DNA of 64,000 bases from Omphalotus guepiniiformis (taxonomy: Eukaryota > Basidiomycota > Agaricomycetes > Agaricales > Omphalotaceae): positions 682,001 to 746,000 of the forward strand of contig JAQOOI010000074.1 in assembly GCA_028554645.1 (NCBI GenBank). The letters are read 5' to 3'. Positions 59,001 through 64,000 of the stretch are shown one piece after another. Position 1 is the first letter of the stretch; the number at the start of each line of letters is the position of its first letter. The notes under the pieces were generated by a model. It worked only from the letters and a program-made list of their open reading frames with translations. It made no database searches and had not been told where the DNA came from. Made by a program: the position numbers and the translations under genes.

Positions 59001-60033
59001 GCTCTTCAGTAGCAGGCGGTATACCAGAATGTGCTATTGTTACCGCGTTCAACGGTTCCAGACTATGTACTAGTCGAATACTCTTTCCGTCTTTCTTTAA
59101 CACCGCGAACCACTTCGATCGGTAAGACGAGTTCGATGGTTCGTAAACTCCCGCGTCAATCTTTCGTCTAACTGCCGCGCATACTTCATTAAAAATACCA
59201 GGGGGAATAGGAATGTTCCTCTCAACCCAAGGTGTATGAGGTATCACTGGCATCTCTACAGAAGGAAAGAAATCGGTTCTGAATCTTCCGCGTTCACTGT
59301 CGTCCCACGCGAATCCTTTCTCTTGCTGCATCATCATATGATGCATCAACTTCCGTTCTTCTGGCCAAAGGAACTCTTCCTTATGTATCTCGTCTATTAT
59401 CTCTTTACGTTCCTGAGTATACCTACCAGTCGGCGTGAATTCTGGAGGATTAGGCGAAAGCTGCGGCATATCAGCCAATGGATCTCCTTTAATCTCTCTT
59501 ATGATTCTAAACTTCGATGGTAAATCTCCTAGAACAGGGCGTGTTTTCAACGCGACAGGTTTGTATTTCTTCCCTGCCAAGATACTAACTGGTTCGTAAT
59601 GTTCCTTCCACAGCCGCGACGCGTGCCTCCTCACTTGATCTTTCATATCAGGGGATACATCAAGCATCGCGATGCTCCTTACATCAAACAGGGGAATTTG
59701 TTGTAACTCTTCTACGCCGTCTTCTAGCTCTACTTCTTGCACCGTGAAATTTGCTTGAGAGTACGCGGCAGGATTTTGCGCTCCATACACCGAACTCAAA
59801 TAGGATCTCAATACGGGTTTCGTCGTTTCTTTATCACTTTTTAGATCAATATACTTCTCCGCGGCAGATAAGTATAGATCGCGTAACTCTCGCTTCTCAA
59901 ACTTTGATTTTTGCTCTTCGTTTATATCTGCAAATACTACATCACTTATGCCAATGGGAATACCTTCGTCATTTAATTCAAAAACCACCGCGGCTTCTCC
60001 TTGATCTGGGATCAATTCCTCGAAGCTGCTGAA
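56068..60033 (-). CDS. Retrotransposon pol: reverse transcriptase, RNase H and integrase
   Basis: A frame of about 1,320 codons with no stop and no ATG at its start. It is entered in the -1 frame from the protease ORF at the heptamer 60033-60039. RT shows WFAVLKKDGKSIRLVHSLEP, GGILDLYVGYDE (first Asp), FGALRLVTLPMGWTNS and PYIDDVPVRGP (YxDD). RNase H has VILAVDTSWKAVGFY, PKRELFGLYRAL and LIIETDAKYIKGML. Integrase has the HHCC finger (HACHDSLGHRG; CHTCQ), then catalytic DTMYM, VTDNGGPF and ANGIVEHAHYD (DDE). A GPY/F-like module (RYLGPMVVLRRTTGGSY) follows, with no chromodomain. All catalytic residues are present, so it looks intact. Confidence 0.93.
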   Translation of the reverse strand, partial: FSSFEELIPDQGEAAVVFELNDEGIPIGISDVVFADINEEQKSKFEKRELRDLYLSAAEKYIDLKSDKETTKPVLRSYLSSVYGAQNPAAYSQANFTVQEVELEDGVEELQQIPLFDVRSIAMLDVSPDMKDQVRRHASRLWKEHYEPVSILAGKKYKPVALKTRPVLGDLPSKFRIIREIKGDPLADMPQLSPNPPEFTPTGRYTQERKEIIDEIHKEEFLWPEERKLMHHMMMQQEKGFAWDDSERGRFRTDFFPSVEMPVIPHTPWVERNIPIPPGIFNEVCAAVRRKIDAGVYEPSNSSYRSKWFAVLKKDGKSIRLVHSLEPLNAVTIAHSGIPPATEELAEKFCGRACGGILDLYVGYDERELAIASRDLTTFQTPFGALRLVTLPMGWTNSVPIFHDDVTHILQEEIPEFTQPYIDDVPVRGPETTYQSEDGTYETIPGNDGIRRFIWEHFTNMNRVIQRMKYCGGTFSGPKAVLCKSEITVVGHRCTREGREIDPERAKTITNWGGPENILEEKDIRPFLGTAGLVRMFVKDYAKIAEPLTRFTRKDIPFEWRQEQSDALAKLKEAVKNSKALRPLKYDVEDPVILAVDTSWKAVGFYICQVDPENPRRRFYSRFGSITLSDREARFSQPKRELFGLYRALRACQYWLFGIRNLIIETDAKYIKGMLEHPDQMPNAAINRWIESIMMFHFKLKHVPGKVHGPDGLSRRDKQVGDDEYDNPEDGEVQEPYKLEEFVDKIDSKHGYAHVLVDEKEEWKSNYMTGLAASVDDFKEELTRAYKQEREFRDIPEVKQFVAANLASEVPELEEPPEHIDETEYDESKRSKGAINQDKTVAEVFKWLTDTSKRPVGYENNKRFKNFLRLARNFFIQDGKLYRRGIEAKHKLVVEKSRRIAMIHACHDSLGHRGFFATKSLLMERFWWPEMEKDIYEYVKTCHTCQIRQKTKIRIPPTETKTPSIFQKIHADTMYMPASNGYKLIVHGRCALTGWMEGRPLKAESARAIGQWLWEEIICRWGCLIEIVTDNGGPFLKALEWLEKKYGVRGIRISPYNSQANGIVEHAHYDVRHSLIKAAGGDDSKWFYYFYLVMWADRCTIRKRFGCSPFFAVTGAHPSLPFDIVEATWLVEYPDHFISDAELIGLRAKALAKHAKHIVELRERVTREKRSRLLRFEKEYKHVIKDYAFKPGSLVLVRNTQIEKSLNSKTKPRYLGPMVVLRRTTGGSYIVADLNGAVFQNKIGAFRVIPYWPRSHIELPENLSELIGLSEDGLLRIEQGLEEEEEDLSVEHDQADLDGEIHADVSVYDAKHWISKPKIFQ

Positions 60034-61217
60034 AAACCCTGAGTCTGTTCCTTGTCTTTGCTTATAGGTACAGAACCTTTCCCTCTCTCATAGGTAGGTA
60101 CAACAGCTCGCTTCTTAGTGTTAGGGTCCTGAATAACGAGGTCCTGCGTTCCATCTGCATGATTATCCACTAAACTCTCCGTGATCGTGTCAAAAGGCCG
60201 TCCCAGTAGCAATTCATACGCGGGGTCTCGAATTACGTGTACTTGTAAGTACACGGTGATTCCGCCTAGTAAGAATGGTACATTACGCGCCAATCCCAAA
60301 GACTTCTCAACACCCTTGTTAGCCGATTGCATAAAGATTACTATGTCCGGGTCCCACGATAAACCTGCTTCGCGAGCTCTTTTCTCCGATGTAGAGATAA
60401 TCTGTGAACCCGAGTCTAGTAGACTTTCGATCTTCGCGGTACCATTTACCAAAGGATACACGCATCGAAGCGACTCTGAATCTCTTGCCACGTAGATCTG
60501 AATTGGGTTATCTTTGCTTCCCAGGCTTTCCACGTACTGTTCAACTGGATCACTAATCACAACCGCTCCTGCTGGAAGGTCTCCTTCCGCCTGTTTCAGA
60601 ACAAAAACTTCCGTGGTGACATTAAGGTCAGCTAACGCGACTGTATTTGCTGTTACGTGAACCTCTCCTACATTTTCCTCACTAAAAGGTAATAGGGGGC
60701 TTTTGGCTAGGATCTCTCTCAAACCTCCCGCGGTCTCTTCAGGCTTCAATTTGACTCTTGACTTGATTGTTCCTCTGAGTGAAATTTCTGATTCCACTAC
60801 TGTTTCTTCCGCGTTAGGATGTTTAGTTAACGGAATAACAGGAGACTCCGCGGCCTTCTCATTCCTTGTCTTCCAAATTATCCCCCTCGGGTTCTCTAAC
60901 CGCTCTTTCTGAGCTTTCAGTTTCTCTTGCACAGTTGGCGAATACGACACATCAGGTACGTTTGCGTAAGGAACCTCTGGTACGCGGCTCTTCTTCACTA
61001 CGGTAGGTAGTGGAGGCATCTCGACACCATCGAATCTCAAACGTTTTTCTTTCCTGACTAACTCCTTATACTTATCTTTCTCTAGGCTCGCGTCCTTTTC
61101 AGGTTCCGCGTCCTTTTCTTTCCACAACCGTCGTTCATTACCCTTGTTTTCAGTATCATTCTCAGGTGCCGCGGCCCTAACAGGATTTTTCTCTTTTGTA
61201 GGGGCCTGGCTTTCCAT
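60012..61217 (-). CDS. Retrotransposon protease ORF (retropepsin)
   Basis: A separate frame of about 400 codons between gag and pol. A charged N-terminal half (KEKDAEPEKDASLEKDK) is followed by a retropepsin fold: IESLLDSGSQIISTSE carries the DSG active-site triplet, the flap region is around VIFMQSANKG, and LLLGRPF is the hydrophobic-Gly motif near the C-terminus. The frame is open upstream of its ATG (61217) to the gag slippery site, so it could be made as a Gag-Pro fusion. It overlaps pol by about 20 bases, ending TGA at 60012, and contains the second GGGTTTT 19 nt before that stop. Confidence 0.88.
   Translation of the reverse strand: MESQAPTKEKNPVRAAAPENDTENKGNERRLWKEKDAEPEKDASLEKDKYKELVRKEKRLRFDGVEMPPLPTVVKKSRVPEVPYANVPDVSYSPTVQEKLKAQKERLENPRGIIWKTRNEKAAESPVIPLTKHPNAEETVVESEISLRGTIKSRVKLKPEETAGGLREILAKSPLLPFSEENVGEVHVTANTVALADLNVTTEVFVLKQAEGDLPAGAVVISDPVEQYVESLGSKDNPIQIYVARDSESLRCVYPLVNGTAKIESLLDSGSQIISTSEKRAREAGLSWDPDIVIFMQSANKGVEKSLGLARNVPFLLGGITVYLQVHVIRDPAYELLLGRPFDTITESLVDNHADGTQDLVIQDPNTKKRAVVPTYERGKGSVPISKDKEQTQGFSAASRN
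60033..60039 (-). promoter_or_regulatory. -1 ribosomal frameshift site, protease to pol
   Basis: Read on the minus strand, the protease frame gives CAG GGT TTT, forming the X XXY YYZ heptamer G-GGT-TTT. After a -1 slip, translation runs TTC AGC AGC TTC GAG GAA into pol without a stop. A perfect 6-bp hairpin (TTGATC CCA GATCAA) begins about 17 nt downstream. Confidence 0.75.
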
Positions 61218-61225
61218 CCTCGAAC

Positions 61226-62515
61226 TTACCGAAAACCCTCCTCGAACCTTCCTTTCTCATTGTTACTAACTGCCACGTTACTTATTGAATCTCTTGCCGA
61301 CCCTCGAATATAGGCCGCGCTGAGATTGGATTCTAACACCCTTTCTTGAGCACGCTTCGCCTCTTCATATTCTTGCCAAACTCTAGTGTACTGTTTATTG
61401 TACGACTCGACCTCCTCTAGTTGCATCTGTAGTACCTCAACCTGAGAAGCTTGTACTTTCTTTTCAGACAGTCTTCGATCTACAAAGTCTTTCTGAGGAG
61501 GCCCATTTGGAGCTTTCTGTGCTACTGGCTCTCCATCTGGCATACAAGTGATCCCTTCTTTCAAAATGATCTTTCCATCATCTACGTACTGCTTGCGTAC
61601 CATACATTGCCCTGCCATATGTCCGTTTAAGCCACAGAACCAACACGTCGCGGCTCGAAAGTAGTCAGGACGGTTGTCATTCAACGCGGTTCTCCCATAG
61701 TCCCGCGGCGCCATATATGGTATACGTTCTGGAGGCCTGGTACCGCTACTCGTTCCAGGTGCCGCGAGCTTTAATTGCTCTAGCAGTTTACCCATCATTT
61801 CTTCTTCTCTCGCGGCTCTCTGGGTAAGGTTCTTTGTTTGGATCGTGATTAGATCTTTCAATTCCGCCACCCATCCTTCCGTTTGCTCATGCTTCACTTT
61901 TTCTACCCTCTTTCCTCTATCTTCCTTCGCGGCCCTTACATTCCCAAGACTAATTACTTCCTCAACCTGAGATCTCGCGTTAAATTCTGCCTCGTCCAGA
62001 ATCTCTTCTGCTGTATAGGCATCATCTCGCGGTCTAGCTTCTGCAGGTGGGTTCGCACGCTTTTGTAACTTCAAAGTCAACGTGATGGATCTCCAAAATT
62101 CATCTTCAAACATTCCGCGGAGGACTCTGACAATTTCTCTGTTAGTATACAACGCGGTCGTAGTGTAGTGCTTAAGGAACGGCCGTAGGGTATTCCTCAT
62201 TCTTAATACATCTTCGAGATCTTCCATCGTTATATTCTTATACTTCTTCGCGGCTCTTTCAAATTTTGCGAAGGAGAAAGTTCCCTCGTCCGATCCTCCA
62301 TCATAACTCTTCAAAATCTCGTCGCGGAACTCGATAAACGTCCCTTCCTCTTTCTCGTACGTAGGCAACGCCTTCCATTGTTCTCTTATAGTTGCGGGTA
62401 GGTAACGCAACGCGACTGATTTCTTATCCGCTTCTTCCTCTATTTTGAAATCTTGGATAATATCCTCAATCTCCCCCAGATAGTCTCTGACGTCGTCTAC
62501 ATCATGATCGCGACG
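61226..62515 (-). CDS. Retrotransposon gag (5' end runs into the LTR, no ATG found)
   Basis: A capsid-like region (ALRYLPATIREQWKALP, then FIEFRDEILKSYDGG and LRMRNTLRPFLKHYTT), a charged linker, one zinc knuckle (CWFCGLNGHMAGQC, CCHC) and a coiled-coil-like C-terminus (VEVLQMQLEEVESYNKQ). The frame is open back to the LTR edge at 62516 and then enters the LTR, where it meets a stop with no ATG. A leader exon, a non-AUG start or a 5' truncation are the options. The stop TAA (61226-61228) follows the slippery heptamer by one codon. Confidence 0.87.
   Translation of the reverse strand, partial: RRDHDVDDVRDYLGEIEDIIQDFKIEEEADKKSVALRYLPATIREQWKALPTYEKEEGTFIEFRDEILKSYDGGSDEGTFSFAKFERAAKKYKNITMEDLEDVLRMRNTLRPFLKHYTTTALYTNREIVRVLRGMFEDEFWRSITLTLKLQKRANPPAEARPRDDAYTAEEILDEAEFNARSQVEEVISLGNVRAAKEDRGKRVEKVKHEQTEGWVAELKDLITIQTKNLTQRAAREEEMMGKLLEQLKLAAPGTSSGTRPPERIPYMAPRDYGRTALNDNRPDYFRAATCWFCGLNGHMAGQCMVRKQYVDDGKIILKEGITCMPDGEPVAQKAPNGPPQKDFVDRRLSEKKVQASQVEVLQMQLEEVESYNKQYTRVWQEYEEAKRAQERVLESNLSAAYIRGSARDSISNVAVSNNEKGRFEEGFR
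61232..61238 (-). promoter_or_regulatory. -1 ribosomal frameshift site, gag to protease
   Basis: The gag frame reads GAG GGT TTT CGG TAA. G-GGT-TTT is a standard X XXY YYZ heptamer, one codon before the stop. A -1 slip continues TCG GTA AGT TCG AGG ATG into the protease frame. The same heptamer is used at the protease-pol junction. A GTAAGT splice-donor-like sequence overlaps the stop and is the main alternative explanation. Confidence 0.75.
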
Positions 62516-62516
62516 C

Positions 62517-64000
62517 TGATGTGCTTGGTATGGGGTATGAATGAGAAGAAGTGCTAACTAACTCGAATGAATCTATCAAGCACTCAAAACACACACACAA
62601 CACACAAAGACTTTTAAGTTCGTGGGGTTTGGGGGACTAACAAACTCTGTGAAGCGAATAAGGTTGTTGTAAGAGGAACGCGGAGACACAGTCAAAACCG
62701 ACGCGGCACAGATAACTCTATGCTACACACCACTCAAACAAACTAACGCGTAACTTTAACAAATCACCGCGACCAGTGACTACAAACGATACAACAACCA
62801 GACGATTGTTGGGAGATGCCAGACGACTTCTCACTTAGTGGAGTTGGGTATAGGAGGATTTCAGAACTGCCAGACGACGAGTTCAACGAGTGACCAGACG
62901 ATCCACTCTTATTCGCACTACACACACAGGCTCCGCGGTACCAGACGATCCCGCTTGTAAACACTTAGGCACACTGACTTATGAACTAACGCGACGGTTA
63001 ACACTTTAAAACTTCTAATCACTCAGAGGGACTTAAGCTTTTCCACACACAAATGCTATTAGCTCTATGGGGGGGCTCGGGAACCTCCCCTTCCTTGCCC
63101 AGGTTCTATTTCTTATATACAGTATCTCTATTTACATAGTACAAACAAATGTCGCGATACTTGACAGTTATGAGATATATGGTGCATATGGTGCACCGCG
63201 TAAGGTAGGGATGAAGTATAGTACGCGGTAACAGGGTATCCTATATCGGGTTATAATCTTGCCGCTTTTAGAAAGTATCGCGGTAGTTCGCTAACGCTGT
63301 GTCTCCTTACGTGTTCTACTTCCGCGTCGTCGGAAGTACTTCGTGTTACATCGTACGTCTAGACCCTTCTGTGGCTCAACAGTGGTCATTAGATATGACT
63401 AGTGCACGGAGCTACTGCTACCTGGTTTCTAAGTCTGGCCTTCTGAGTAGTGCCGCGGTACCTCGTTACCTACGCGTTGGTTTATACAGTATTGGGGCCA
63501 TCAAGTTATACACGTCGGACCTTAGAACAAGTGCCGCGACACTTTACTTGAGTGCATACTTAGGTAATACCTACACTGAGAAGACCCATTTAGTGCCGTT
63601 CTACAGTCTTGTACACCTTTGTACACATATACTAGTGGTTGAATGTGCGTAATACACCGCGGAACTTAGGACTATACAGTGTACTTAGTAGGTTTGTACT
63701 GGAGTGATCAATCCCGCGAGGCCGAAAATGGTAGTGGTATTCCCGCGGTCGTATCATCTCCCCCTGACTAAAATATCGACTGTCCCAGTCGCTGGGGTCC
63801 TACTCAGGGTCTATCCCGGAAAGGCGCATCAACCTCCCTTTTCTGGATATCACAAACTTCTTTCTGACTCATGTAGCGCTCTCCCTCCTTCTTGTCACAT
63901 CACATGCCATCACGTTACCTTATTGGTAAATCGCCGCGTCTCTTCATTCCTCATCGTCCGGTTACGTTAGTTCCCGGACATACCGGTTATTCAGTTAATG
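62517..64000 (-). repeat. Right copy of the long terminal repeat (5' LTR), cut by window end
   Basis: Equivalent to 49952-51436, offset by 12,565 bp (12,566 after a one-base G-run difference near 63071). It directly abuts the gag frame at 62516, with no TGG-type primer-binding site in between. The outer end is outside the window, so the full LTR length, the promoter end and the target duplication are not visible. Confidence 0.9.

Larger units (their letters stand above)
49952..64000 (-). mobile_element. Large Ty3/Gypsy-type LTR retrotransposon, minus orientation, runs past window end
   Basis: Two copies of one long sequence (from 49952 and from 62517) bracket gag, protease and RT-RNaseH-integrase frames read on the minus strand. 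RNaseH lies before integrase, the Ty3/Gypsy order. The 5' LTR is the right-hand copy and the 3' LTR the left-hand copy. The LTR begins TGATGTG on +, so it ends CACATCA in element sense, in line with TG...CA. Between pol and the 3' LTR are two genes on the opposite strand. The whole unit has a high density of CGCG motifs absent from flanks. It interrupts the 5' part of a KDZ-associated gene. At least 14 kb is present. Target-site duplication cannot be checked because the right end lies outside. Confidence 0.88.

Noticed and set aside
59236..60912. Plus-strand frames within the pol and protease region (for example 59236-59523, 60181-60495)
   Set aside because: Mirror frames of long conserved minus-strand coding sequence, with no splice pattern or promoter, unlike the two antisense genes at 51636-55849.
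49952..64000. Idea that the two long repeats are separate DNA elements unrelated to gag-pol
   Set aside because: TG...CA ends, equal edges, bracketing of gag-pro-pol and the shared CGCG signature favour LTRs. The missing ATG in gag is kept as an open question.

Overview
The window comes from a filamentous basidiomycete fungus, most likely an Agaricomycete. Genes are dense and split by many 45-70 nt GT-AG introns. Families enriched in or restricted to that group are present: DUF6533 membrane proteins, KDZ-transposase-associated CxC5/CxC6 proteins, C2H2 plus Zn2Cys6 regulators and BTB proteins. A standard histone H4, Mediator MED31 and a UCH37-type deubiquitinase confirm a eukaryotic nuclear chromosome. 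I cannot name the species.

Bases 1126-45133 are ordinary euchromatin with about 27 genes. In order they are UCH37, MED31, a SLC35C2/YMD8-type transporter, a Zn2Cys6 regulator, a DUF6533 protein, a cAMP-receptor/Git3-like GPCR, a DUF218 protein, a C2H2+Zn2Cys6 regulator, a mitochondrial HAD hydrolase, an O-fucosyltransferase-like protein, the RNA-binding SAM protein Vts1, a 6PGDH-like reductase, a WW-MyTH4-RhoGAP protein, an Mtf2-like mitochondrial protein, a P450, two BTB proteins, a DMAC1-like protein, enoyl-CoA hydratase, two tandem YciI-like proteins, a protein kinase, a putative secreted protein, a polytopic membrane protein and histone H4. They look like housekeeping and signalling genes with no obvious cluster logic.

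Bases 45666-49951 hold two convergent genes that look transposon-derived: a cysteine-rich protein on + and a CxC5-CxC6 KDZ-associated protein on -. The second is cut off at its 5' end by the edge of a large LTR element.

Bases 49952-64000, running out of the window, are a Ty3/Gypsy-type LTR retrotransposon in minus orientation. It has LTRs of at least 1.48 kb, about 1.7% diverged, and three separate reading frames for gag, protease and RT-RNaseH-integrase. Both junctions carry the same -1 slippery heptamer (GGGTTTT), which suggests a double frameshift gag/pro/pol layout. Between pol and the 3' LTR lie about 4.2 kb with two intron-containing genes on the opposite strand, each with its own TATA box. 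One encodes a Zn2Cys6-like cysteine cluster. LTRs, antisense genes, non-coding spacers and gag-pol all share a striking density of CGCG/CGCGG motifs that the flanking DNA lacks. A self-binding regulator, comparable in idea to plant VANC anti-silencing factors, is a testable hypothesis. This element is the most unusual thing in the window.
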